The notes beneath the pieces are model-generated. The model was given only the letters and a program-made list of their open reading frames with translations, was not told the DNA's origin and did no database searches. Made by a program: the position numbers and the translations under genes. A stretch of 64,000 bases of DNA, from NCBI GenBank assembly GCA_903813345.2, contig CAIIXF020000012.1:7465615-7529614 (forward strand), written 5' to 3'. Shown piece after piece: positions 1 to 11,200 of the stretch. Position 1 is the first letter of the stretch, and the number at the start of each line of letters is the position of its first letter. Origin of the DNA: Owenia fusiformis (taxonomy: Eukaryota > Annelida > Polychaeta > Sabellida > Oweniidae).

Positions 1-473
1 ATAAAATCTTTAGACTCTAAAACCTCTTCTAAAACTCTTCAAAATCATGTTGAAACGTTTTTAACTTGTATCATTAGTACATATTTGTTTTTGAACCAAA
101 TTTGGCGGCCATCTTGGAATTTCATATGAATTGATGTTTTAATGACTTGGATTTAGGCATAACTCAAATCATTGACTCTTAAAACCCAGAATTAGACCCT
201 AAAATCACTGATTTTGCCTCTCAGTATGCTTAGATATAACTTCTTTTATTTGGAAGCAAGCACACCGGCGGCCATTTTGAAAAATGGGTGATAACACCTA
301 TTGAGCTACCACTTCTGCAATGCTATCACATATTTTCTTACTCTAGGGGTCTAGACCTTCCCAAAAATCACCATGGCCATTATTCCCCTGATTTGGTACC
401 GACCAACCCCCCAGGCTGATCGCCTAATATGGGCATATATTTAAGGGATAATGATAATGAATATGTTAGGAAA
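1..473. other. Non-coding stretch, no gene seen
   Basis: No open frame or element end is recognisable. Two short segments (around 100-120 and 268-285) contain 'ggcggccatttt/cttg' strings. Similar strings occur at 27.2 kb inside another repeat, so this is probably old transposon sequence. Confidence 0.4.
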
Positions 474-1021
474 CAGTAAAACCTGCTTAGTGAACACCCC
501 TCTCTTATGAACACCTGTCTCAAGTAGACCAAAGTCTACTGATTTCTAGGGGTCAAACGGTTAACCGCGGTACGCGGTTACCGCGGTTAATGATGCTAGG
601 ACAGTATTTTCGGTTCATAAATATGAGATTCGGTTCATCCACGGTTCGAGGAAAAATTGAAAAATGAAATTTTTTAGACTTCACTATTCTCTCTTTCGTT
701 CGATATGAACATATTCTTCATGTATATATTCCTTAAAAACATGTTTATAGCAATAGAGAACATTCAATTCTTACCTTAGATATGAAACAGATCGCTCACA
801 AATCGATAGACAAGTGATTGTTTACATTTTTGTGACATATAAATAGACCGGAAGTTGGTCTCGCCCGATTACGCTATTCATAGTACAATTAATTTTGCTT
901 CGTGGAGGTGTTTTGTCTGTTATAATGAGTTAGTTTTTAATCAATATTATTTAAATAAAAAATACTGCAATTACAGAAATTATAACATTACTAATGTCTT
1001 TGTTAAAAACTTGAAACATAT

Positions 1022-1222
1022 TTGTGTTTAAATCTCCCGCACAATCGCAGCGCCATCTGTGCTGATTCAGCTGCTTTGACAGACTACAAGAATTGCGAGA
1101 TTAAATCTCAATTATTGAAATACAAAAGCAACGTTTGGAATTTTTGGGGTTTTCCTATCCTAAATGGGAAACCAGAGGACAATGTATCAATATGCAGAAT
1201 CTGTAGGGAGGTCATGAAGTAA
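1022..1222 (+). pseudogene. BED zinc-finger remnant of the hAT transposase
   Basis: An open frame of about 65 codons with no initiating ATG at its start ends in a peptide containing KSNVWNFWGF and then CRIC. This is the first half of a BED zinc finger: an aromatic VW.FF/GF block followed by the C-x2-C pair. In the family the finger continues to a GNTSNL-H block, which is absent here because the frame ends just after the CxxC at ATGAAGTAA. The AAGTAAAT there could be a decayed splice donor. The fragment sits inside the hAT element and agrees with its class. Confidence 0.6.
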
Positions 1223-1252
1223 ATTTTTTCCTCAAGTTACTGCTCATAGGTC

Positions 1253-1362
1253 CGGGAAAATGTATAATAGATCTAGTCTAAAGATGAGTTGAATACACCA
1301 AAAAGAGATCTCTTTACTTGGTGTATTCGACTCGATCTTTTTATGCATTTTCCCTGGGCTAT
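1253..1362. repeat. Imperfect palindrome inside the hAT element
   Basis: The inner arms, GAGTTGAATACACCA (1286-1300) and TGGTGTATTCGACTC (1319-1333), pair at 14 of 15 positions. Outer arms around 'gggaaaatg' and 'cattttccc' extend the fold. It could be a small foldback MITE that inserted into the hAT copy. Confidence 0.55.
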
Positions 1363-4300
1363 GTTACTGCTTGTGCTACATGTAGATCTCAGCTCTTATC
1401 TGACAAAAATCTTATCAAGGACAGAAAAATCTAAAGTTTAAAATTTAAAGTGGGCCACTAGGCCAATAAACTTTGCTTTGTCAAGTCAATTTAATAAAAA
1501 AGGATAGTGGGACCAGAAAGTGACCAACTTGGGCAAGGCTAGAAAGAAAGCTAAAACCTGTTTTTTATGAGCTGTCTTTACAATTTTATAAGGAAATATT
1601 ACCAATTTACGAGACCCGCAAGAACCGTGAAAGAACCGAACCGTGAACCTAAAAACCGTGACCGAACCGTTGGAATTTTGAACCGTTTGACCCCTACTGA
1701 TTTCTGTATAAATTACCCTCTCTCTAGTAAACCCCAGTCTCTAGTAGACATTCTTCATCCACATATACTCTACTGAATTCTGTATAAATTACCCTCTCTG
1801 TAATGAACACCTACCAACACTGAATGTTTTCTCTCAGCAAATAATGTTCAATATATACATGTTTTACTGTAGTAGTAGATATAGGGGTAATTTTCATGAC
1901 ATGAGATTTTCTCCTTGACATAAGTATCAGTGTTAACTTCTTCTGATTGATGGTCACACCATTCTGTTTCCTAATTCACACATGACACTATTAATACAGT
2001 TCATGAATGATCATGCAGTCAATTTGCTGATGCTGGCGTGGCAACATCATGTCCTGGGTTGTAATACATCCTCTGAACTTTCAAGGACTCCAGACATCAT
2101 CCAATATGTTCCTTCCTGATGTCTGGGCCCTGAGGGGGAGGGAAGTTCTTAGAGAGTTTACACAAGTTTACACAAGTGACAATGAGATAAAACAAGACAC
2201 AGAGTGAGAAATATCACTGTTTGTAGAGCAAAATGACTACCATGTAATTTACCAAGCATATATGCCCAAAAACTAATCAGATCTTTTATGAATGTTCATC
2301 TCTCTGGTAGTAATGTACTATTTACAAAGTCGTTGATTTTCTTTCTCAGAGATATTTATTTTTCTTTTTGACGTTGCATAGGATGTCCATCCAATAAGAT
2401 CTTGGTACTTAGGTCTGCTCTTGCATGTGTTAATATTGCCAATTCAATCAACGGATCAGTTTTCCTCGAAATTTGATGGCAAGATTCAAGTGGTGCCCAC
2501 ATGCTCGCCCCCTAGCAGCACAATACAATGACAACATAGCACCTTTCCAAAGTGCTATAAAAAATAAGTTGATTATTAATAGGAAGACTATGAAATTGAT
2601 ATCAAACAGTTATGAAGTACTATCTAACCTATCTGACATTATCTTAGCTTATGTAATAGCTATTTTTTCATAGGTAAAGTAGCAGCGGGAGTAGCAGTTG
2701 CAAATTCAAAGGAGAAAAACCTGCCAGACAGAGTGACATTATAAAGTATATTCCTGTGTCTAATATGCCATTCAACGGATACTTGAGTAGAATCACAAGT
2801 ACAATACATGTAAACGTGGGTGAACATCAATTACATAAATACAACACCACAAAATGAAACAAGAGAAAATAATAGATTTATCTTCCCTTATATGGTATCA
2901 GATGTATCCTACCTAATATGGTATTATTATTTCACATGATTTTCTCTGAAATTTTCATTAACTTTCTGATTTTGCAGGTGTTTCAGTATGATATATTGAC
3001 TGCGAGCTTTTAAACTTTATTCCTTGCTAATTCCACTCTTTTCTTGGATATATTGCAATTGAAAACATTATACTTCCTTGATTTCTGATGATACATTGTA
3101 CCATTTTCAATTCAAATCTATTATAAACTATTTTATTGAAAGTTCCACTATGTACTTTCCTCCCAATCTAATGGCTTTGTACAACTTTAGTAAACAAAAG
3201 TATAGTTCTATAAATGATGGGCTTTGGTGCAATTTTTAACGAGAACCAGGCATCATAAAATAAATTTATCTGTATATGTCAACTACAGCAATGAAAACTA
3301 AAAGCTATAATTATTACAATCATGGAGGTTATCAATCAAAAATGACTCCATATCAATAATTTTGAATTCCCAAGAGGAAATGTTACAAAATGACAAAACA
3401 CAAATCAACAAATATAGAAGATTAGCCAATTTTAGCGAAACTACGTTAAACCATGCATGATTGTAATCTCATGAAAAATCAAATTACTAATTTTAATATT
3501 TTTTCATAAAAACGGTTTTAAATGTGATTACCTTTCGTTTAAATTCTGTGAACTTATGCCATACTGCGTTAAGAATGTGCAGTATCCCAATATGGTAGTT
3601 CACAGTGTTCGTTGATCCATTCCAGTTATGTTCCATGCTCAAAAGTTGAGCGATATAACGAATTTGAGACTGCGTTAACATTTGATATGACCTCCCTGTC
3701 GTAATTCAGATTTTATTTTGTTTCAAGTAAGGTCATCCTCCGAGGCATCAAATTGGCTGACTTGATTCCCAAATGGAATTGTTTGCTCTTTGACGGGTAA
3801 TATCAATCTTTTAATCCTAGTTATAATTTGTTGTAGCATTCAACACTAATAATTAAAAACTGAATGGCATAACAAATCCACGGATTCACATCCATACTGT
3901 TTCAAAATTAATCGTCAAAACTAGAGGATGCTACGGCTCCTGCATAGTTTTTAGACTGTGGAGCACCCCAGTCTCGTCTGCACCATCCACAAACTATTGA
4001 CAAGCCACAGTTGTTGCCACAGTATGAACTTGCCTAGCCTCATTTATATAGTGTTAAAGGGATGAAGTAAAAAATAAATATGATTTAATGCCACGGAGCT
4101 ATTACACCGAAACTGTTTCCACCTACAGCCGAAATATTTCCTGGTAAAGCCCTGGGCTCGGTAATTGTTTCGTAACTTGGTTACTCATAGCTGGAAAAAT
4201 TCAATGTATTTTCTTATTATTAAATTGTCAGTTTGTCGTTCTTCTTCAACAGCTCCGAAATCTGTCATTTGAATTTATAGTTTTTGAATGCTTCCCAACT

Positions 4301-4394
4301 ACAAATGTCATCATGATATTTCCTATTTGGGCTTGCGCTTAATATTCCACAGTTTAACACTGAAAATATCACACATGTCTACATCTCTCCAGTC

Positions 4395-4546
4395 ACATAT
4401 TTCACTCTATTTCTCTTTAAAATTTGAATAAACTGCCAAATTTTCTGACATTTCTTTACAATTTAGAGTGTTGACTACATGCCTAGCAACTTTATTCCTG
4501 GCTGATTCCACTCTTTTCCATGCAAATTTCAATTTTGAAACATGAC
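4395..4546 (-). repeat. Family D interspersed repeat
   Basis: A near full-length copy running from the 'ttcactctatttctct' block through TTTAGAGTGTTGACTACATG and 'ctgattccactctttt' to 'gaaacatgacc'. Orientation is defined by AGAGTGGAATCAGCAAGGAA as the plus sense. Confidence 0.7.
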
Positions 4547-5074
4547 CGCGGATACATTTCTGTAATAGAAGGTGTCAATTTGTCAACAGGTAATATTCCA
4601 TTATGATCAGGTGTCTCATATGTGTGATAATAACAATAAAGTCAATAATTGCAATTTGTTTCATTTACTGATGACAAAACAATCCCCTGTTCTAAATATC
4701 ACATCTAATCATGCTTATTTCACTGTATTTCTCACGATTCCACACATTAAGGCTATTTCCAAAGAATTGTAAATCACAGAAATCCTCATTTGTATCCTTA
4801 TATCATTCTGGAGTTATTTGTCTATTGGTCCAAGTTTAAAGATAAGCGATTGTTCAAGTTTTATCCAAGGGTAACATCCATCATTAATTGCACCATCTTC
4901 ATCTTTCAATTAAATACTGTTTATCATTATGGCAATTGTTCTAAACATCCATGCATAACAAAAATGCATGCATGGCCGTTCTGGATTTCTTAGTCTGGCT
5001 GGGTCTGGTGAATGACGCCTCATTCAGTATCTTTCTCTTGAATGATTTCGAATAAATCTCTGGTGCTCCTGTAT

Positions 5075-5260
5075 AATTTAGAGTGTTGACTGAATACTTT
5101 AATCCTTGCTAATTTCACTCAAATTCTCTCTAAAATTTGCATGAAATGACTGATTTTCTTACATTTCTATACAATTTAGAGTGTTAACTACATGCATGAT
5201 CACTTTATTCCTTGCAGAATCCACTCTTTTCCTCTCTATTTTCCATTTTAAAACTTTACC
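5075..5260 (-). repeat. Family D repeats, one partial and one near-complete copy in tandem
   Basis: A partial copy (about 5075-5112, 'ataatttagagtgttgactg') is followed directly by a near-complete one with the 'acaatttagagtgttaactacatg' and 'gaatccactcttttcc' blocks. Confidence 0.65.
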
Positions 5261-5489
5261 TCAATGACATTTCTGCATGATTTTGAGTGTTGACTTCATG
5301 TCTGTTTATAATAATCCTTCTTGATTCCACTGTTGTCTTTTTTAACTGGATCACCATGACAACTTCCTGATGGGTTAATACTAAAATGACAAATCTCCCC
5401 CTTAACTCTATCATGGCATAACTGCTATCTTTGCCTTCAATGATCCATGTATCTCCAATAATATACTCCTACGTAAAAAACGTCACGGT

Positions 5490-5645
5490 GATCACATTTT
5501 AAAATGAAAATAAACAATAATAGAGTGGAAACAGCACAGAATAAAATAACCACATATGTAGTTAACACTCTAAATTGTACAGAAATGCAAAAAAATCAGA
5601 CAATTTATTCAAATTTTAGAGAGAAATAGAGTGAAATAAGCATGA
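5490..5645 (+). repeat. Family D interspersed repeat
   Basis: Starts at 'cacattttaaaatg', contains AACACTCTAAATTGTACAG and ends 'gagtgaaataagcatgatc'. It is one of the copies that shows both family ends. Confidence 0.7.
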
Positions 5646-5933
5646 TCAGTGGGGATGTTTCAGAAAGGGTGAGCCTGAATACACAGAACATAGTATATCA
5701 CTAACAGTAATTATATTAGAAATGTCATCAATATACTATTGCTAACTTACACAAAAGTACTATATATCATAATGAATCACAATTTTTATATTTATAATTA
5801 TGGGGTCCTTCAAAATGATTCAGGACTAGAAAAATAGCCCTAGATATTCACTTTAATTTTTGTTTTTGAGAATACAAAGTAAAATATTCTTCAAAAAAGC
5901 ATTATGAATTATATAATATAATACTAGACTTCA

Positions 5934-6101
5934 ACATGCAAAATGTCACCACCTGCCATTTGTTACTGACACTGATCACTGTTACAAACACAAAAGGTGG
6001 CTACAGACACCAAATGCTGAACAACAACCACCAAACACCGGACATAAAAAGTTGGAGACTGTAAAACAATGTGTCATCACTTCTGATGGTAACATATAAT
6101 A
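5934..6101 (+). repeat. Family C interspersed repeat
   Basis: Starts 'aacatgcaaaatgtcacc', continues 'acctgccatttgttac', has the 'caccaaacaccggac' middle and ends in the hairpin 'tgtcatcacttctgatggtaaca'. Confidence 0.7.
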
Positions 6102-7577
6102 TCTTGTATAATATAGGTTATTTTTTTAATTTCGTAACACTCGAGGATTTCAGGTAACAGAACTCAATCAACTCCTAGCTTGGTGACAAATGAATATTCA
6201 ACTTCTTGCATATTCCACTAATTTCATTTATTTCGGATTTCAAAACAAGCCAATAGCCACATGACCTCATTGTAATATACAATGTCATTGTGACATGAGC
6301 TCATGGGGTTGCAAAGGTGTCTCGACAATCGACATGTAACTATGACAATTGTCTACCTAACCATTGTGACATAGACTTGAATGATACAACAATAAATAGC
6401 AATTAATATGAATATAATGATGACACGTATCCTGCTGTGATTTCCGCTGCAATACATGCAATACCACTTGTAATTTTGAAATACAGACTTGCACTCACCT
6501 AACACGCCATTGGCACTCACATGAAAATGATGAATATTGAAAAATTTGGACCAACATTGGCAGGTCTGTAGCCAGGGGGGGAGAAAACCCCTCCTTGCCA
6601 ATTTTTATTTCAAAATGATGCAGTTTTCACCATAATGAGCACTCTCAAGAGATTTTCGGCCAAAATTGTAAAATTTGAGCCATCACTAGAATTTTTCAAA
6701 CCTCACTACATGGGCCTCTCCCGATTGATCAAAATAGTGGAAGTGAAAAGACTAATAAAAATTGACAAACTTTGGCTACCCTGAGCACTGAGTAGAGTTA
6801 TTAAATGTAGAAAAAGCTCTCTTTTCAGAATCAAAGTCAAACGAATGCAAAGTGAGTATATTCTAGCCAACTTTGGAATAAATTGAGAAAATGAGAATTC
6901 TAAGCCCCCTCGATAGAATAACTGAGTAAACTCGCTGCATTATACCAGATATATTATTTTAACTGAGACATAATCCTAAGAAATATGAAATTTAACTGAC
7001 AATATAAAATCTCTTGAGAAAAAATTGCTGTTCTGATTCAGTGATGCTTGACCAAAAAATGAAAAATGCCAGTCCTAAAATGAAAAGTCAGTTGCGATGT
7101 TACTTTCCCATACCAACTTATGATCTGAGCCTGTCTGTATCAATAGTTGCTACGGATATCAAAACGAAAATATTTGAAAAAAAAGTTTATGAAGTTTTGA
7201 ACTGCTCTATGACATCATAATTTTTATGGTAATTAAAAAGAAATGAATTCAGAAAATGTTCTGAAAATATTCCCCGAGCAATAACAGTGGATAATGTTAC
7301 AGTATTATATTCAATTATATTCACATTAAGTTTAGTTTATCAATATGCATATACTGTAACTGATCTTCATTAGAGATCTTAGGTCAAGTCAAGGTCACAA
7401 TGACATTATATCTTGTAAACATAACTGAACTGAATGACTCATTAACTCTTGGCCTTCTAGAAAGTACTGGAACTGTAATCATTTAATCAAGGTTGAATCA
7501 TGTGACTTAAGATGTCCAATCAGTGTTATTTTCTAGAAATCGTAACTTCTTGAAACATCTGGACTATGCCTTTGCAC

Positions 7578-7584
7578 TATATAA
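7578..7584 (+). promoter_or_regulatory. LTR TATA box
   Basis: TATATAA in 'gcactatataatgag', about 70 bp before the LTR poly(A) signal AATAAA (7652-7657). The identical pair occurs in the 3' LTR at 13844-13850 and 13918-13923. Confidence 0.55.
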
Positions 7585-7793
7585 TGAGAGAGCTGATTTG
7601 GGCTAGCAGCAGATAATTAAGTAATCATAACTGGACATCTCAAAGGAACTAAATAAAGCAGAATTTCAAAGTTTATCAAAAGGACATCTTCTTAGCGGAA
7701 TATTATAGACACCTACTGTGGGAACATTTATAACACTACAAATATACAACCTGAGGACTTCATATGGACATATATTACAACACACACTATATA

Positions 7794-7930
7794 CGGATTA
7801 TCATATACATTCGTGGATTATCATAAACATTTGTGGATTATCATCAAACATTTGTGGATTATCATCAAACATTATTGGATACGAACATTATAGGATTACA
7901 ACAAACATTATTGGATTATTACAAACATTG
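7794..7930 (+). repeat. Short degenerate tandem repeats in the LTR
   Basis: A unit of about 21 bp, 'ggattatcatcaaacattt', is repeated about six times with drift (ggattatcat, ggattacaac, ggattattac). The same array is at 14060-14196 in the 3' LTR. It makes a spurious open frame. Confidence 0.75.
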
Positions 7931-8159
7931 GAGAACTATTAACGATTATTGAAACATTTCGTGATCTGGATCATTCTCAAGGATCGTCAACGACATTTAT
8001 CGACATCAAGAATAAGCCGTACCATTGATTGGACATCACTTAAGTATTAAACCTCCTTTATATTATTGTTATATTATTTAGTTTTCAAAGTATAAATATA
8101 TTGTTATCATATTTTAATTGCTGTTTTTACTTTCTGTTATTTTCGAACGTAACAGAAAT

Positions 8160-8177
8160 TGGGGGCTCGTCCGGGAT
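8160..8177 (+). promoter_or_regulatory. Primer-binding site matching tRNA-Pro
   Basis: TGGGGGCTCGTCCGGGAT is complementary to the 3' end of tRNA-Pro including CCA, the same primer type used by murine leukaemia viruses. It begins five bases after the LTR end (8154). Confidence 0.85.
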
Positions 8178-8266
8178 ACAACTACAACAAGCTAAAATTC
8201 AAATATTTCAAAATTAGAAATCCAAAACTTGTACATTTAAATTGTGAAGACAGCAATTAATTGAAA

Positions 8267-11200
8267 ATGAGTTTTGAGGTTGAGACATTTTTAGAAGCGC
8301 CCTCTTTGGAGGAATTTGATGATTTAAAGAAAACTGAACTTCTGGCAATTGCAAAACATGTTGGCCTGTCAGTCAAAAGCTCATACAATAAAGGTACAAT
8401 TAAAAACTTTGTACTGCAATATTTGGTCGCAGAATCACTTCTGCCTGAGGAGCCAGCCCAGCATGTCGAGCATACTGATCCTGTTAGGCTTAAAGAACTT
8501 GAATTGAGAGAAAAAGAGTTGCAAAATGAAAGAGAATTGAGAGAAAAAGAGTTAGAAATTCAAAAAGAAAGAGAAATTAGAGAATTGAGAGAGAAAGAAT
8601 TGCAAAATGAAAAAGAAATAAGATTAAGAGAACAAGAAATGCAAAATGAAAAAGAAATAAGATTGAGAGAACAAGAAATTCAAAAAGAAAAAGAAGTTGA
8701 ATTAAAACGTCTTGAATTAGAAGCTCAATCAAAAACTGATGAACATGCTACTATGCATCAACATTTTGAAAATAGGTTTGACGCTTCAAAATTTCTCAAA
8801 TTTGTACCTAAATTTCAAGAGAAAAATGTTGATAAATACTTTACACATTTTGAAAAAGTCGCTCAGAGCCTAGACTGGCCTAAATCTGCATGGCCAGTTA
8901 TGCTTCAGAGTGTATTCACTGGTAAAGCAAGTGAAATATTTGCCTCTCTCTCAGCAGAAGTATGCTCTGATTATGACCTTATTAAAAATGCGATTCTTAA
9001 AGCTTATGAACTAGTGCCAGAAGCTTACAGACAAAAATTTAGAAATGCCCACAAACAGAGTGACCAAACACATGTTGAGTTTGCCCGAGAGCAAGAGCAG
9101 CTTTTTGACAGGTGGCTTGTCTCTAAAGATGTATCTGAAGAGTTCAAAAAGCTCAGAGAGCTTTTGCTAATAGAACAATTCAAAAACTGTGTTCAGTATC
9201 ACATTAGAACTTACTTAGATGAACACAAGGTAGAAACTTTAAGTCAAGCTGCCACCCTGTCTGATGATTATGCTCTTACTCATAAGGGTAGTTTTATCAA
9301 GGGCAATCCTAACTATAGGGGTTATCAGGGTAACAAACCTTCATATGACTCTAAATCAAATCAGTCCTCATCATCAAATACATCAAACAAAGCAAAAGAC
9401 CAGTCTAATTCATCACAGAGTTTTAGCTCAAAATCTGATCAATCAAATTCTTCAGGTCCAAAATCAAATGTCACCTGTAATTATTGTAAAAAGCCTGGTC
9501 ATCTTATTTCTGAATGCTATAGGATTAAGAATAGAAGAGAGATGTCTGGTTCTGCTCATTCAAATGGTTGTGCTACTGTTCCCATTTCAAGAAAGCCCAT
9601 TGTTTGGGATTCATATACTCATACTGAGAAATCTACTCATAGTGATATTATGGAGGATTATAAGCCTTTCATGTCGGAAGGATCTGTGTCACTGTCAAGT
9701 GATGATACCAATTCAAAGCCTGTTAAGATTCTTAGAGACACGGGTGCATCTCAGACTTTGTTGTTAGAAGGTGTCCTTCCTTTATCTGAGGAGTCATTCA
9801 CGGGTACCCATATTTTGATGCAAGGCATTGAATTAGGTTTTACTAAAGTTCCCCTCCATCGTATTCATATCACATCAGAGTTAGTCAAAGGGCCAGTTAT
9901 TGTTGGTGTTAGGCCACAACTTCCTGTTGAAGGAGTCGCATTGCTTTTAGGCAATGATTTAGCTGGGGGTAAGGTATCATTAGACCCCATTGTTTCTGAT
10001 CAGCCTTGTTCTATTGAGGATTCTGTCCAAGAGGACTCTGATATATATCCTGCTTGTGCTGTTACTAGGGCTATGGCTAAAAGGTTAGCTGATAGCGGGG
10101 ATTCGTCTGTGGGAGATGACTTTGATAGTGGGTTTTTAAGCTCCTTGTTTGATGATGAATGTCACTCACCACTTGTTAAAGATGATCCTTATCCTATTTT
10201 AAAGGCAAATTCTTCATTGAAACAGCCTTCTGTTCGAGCCAAGCAGTCATCTATTGAGGCAAATTCTTCATTGAAAAAGCCTATTGCCAGAGGTGATTCA
10301 CTTTCTGAGCAGGATCACTATTTTGATGCGGTTTCGCCCGCTCTTGCTAGTCCCGATGAAGTTTCATCTTCTTCTGCTAGTGTTCATGAGGTTTCATCTC
10401 CTCCTTGTTCTGAGGTTTCATCCTCTATTTCTGATAGTGATTCTTTGAAAAATGATCCTCATTCTAAACACATGTTAATTTATGAACAAGAGCATGATCC
10501 ATCACTCATTGATCTTCATAAAAGATGTCTTACTATTGATGAAGCTGACAAGGTCCCTGTTTGTTTCTACAAAAAGGATGGCATATTAATGCGAAAGTGG
10601 AGACCTCCTGAAGCTTCCCCTGAAGACGATTGGGCAATTGTGCATCAAATTATTGTCCCAAAATCATATCATAAGGAAATCTTGAGTCTAGCTCATGATT
10701 CTCCCATGGCAGGTCATTTAGGAGTAACTAAAACATACCATAAAATACTCAATCATTTCTATTGGCCCAAATTAAAACAAGATGTCCAAGAGTATTGTAG
10801 GTCTTGTCATACATGTCAAATGGTAGGGAAACCTAACCAGAAAATTCCAACTGCTCCTTTACACCCTATACCTGCATTTGATGAACCATTCAGTAAGGTT
10901 CTTATTGACTGTGTTGGTCCATTACCAAAAACAAAATCTGGTAATCAATATTTACTCACTATTCTTTGTATGGCCACACGGTTTCCAGAAGCGATTCCAC
11001 TCAGAAATATCAAAGCCAAAAATATAGTGAAATCACTCATCAAATTTTTCACCTTAGTTGGACTGCCAAAAGATCTTCAGTCTGATCAGGGCTCAAATTT
11101 TATGTCAGGCTTATTCCAACAAGTCATGGATACCTTGGGTATCAAGCAGTGTAAGTCAAGTGCCTATCACCCAGAGTCTCAAGGAGCCCTAGAGCGTTAC

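Larger units (their letters stand above)
547..1696 (+). mobile_element. Internally deleted hAT transposon
   Basis: The ends are a perfect 16-bp inverted repeat: TAGGGGTCAAACGGTT at 547-562 and its complement at 1681-1696. The element is flanked by an exact 8-bp duplication, CTGATTTC, at 539-546 and 1697-1704, which is the hAT hallmark. Subterminal 'cggttc / gaaccg' motifs recur near both ends (about 560-645 and 1620-1690), as expected for transposase-binding repeats. The 1150-bp body keeps only a BED-finger fragment of the transposase, so the copy is non-autonomous. Confidence 0.88.
474..1869. mobile_element. pogo-like MITE (family B), split by a hAT insertion
   Basis: The left end reads CAGTAAAACCTG and the right end reads GTTTTACTG followed by TA. 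Between them are degenerate runs of 'agtgaacacc'. Other family B copies in this window (36695-36899, 37671-37841, 45365-45542) have the same termini between TA dinucleotides, as in pogo/Tc1-mariner elements. Removing the 547-1696 insertion and one copy of its 8-bp duplication leaves a MITE of about 240 bp. No transposase frame is present. Confidence 0.7.
1870..7294. other. Gene-free repeat-rich stretch left of the LTR element
   Basis: Holds several family D fragments (about 2995-3072, 4395-4546, 5075-5260, 5490-5645), one family C copy (5934-6101) and a family A fragment (about 6485-6575). The remaining sequence is AT-rich with short chance frames only. No host exon was recognised. Confidence 0.5.
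7295..8154 (+). repeat. 5' LTR
   Basis: 860 bp, bounded by the 6-bp inverted repeat TGTTAC/GTAACA. A TATATAA box at 7578-7584 and an AATAAA at 7652-7657 place U3/R near 7600, which leaves an unusually long downstream part of about 500 bp. Confidence 0.95.

Noticed and set aside
3493-3681. 62-codon minus-strand frame with an ATG and a GTAATC donor
   Set aside because: Balanced composition but no homology I recognise, a weak start context and a weak donor.
7718-7942. 74-codon frame present in both LTRs
   Set aside because: Created by the 21-bp tandem repeats of the LTR; identical because the LTRs are identical.
9264-9767. 167-codon frame overlapping the retrotransposon polyprotein
   Set aside because: Alternative-frame shadow of the gag-pol coding sequence.
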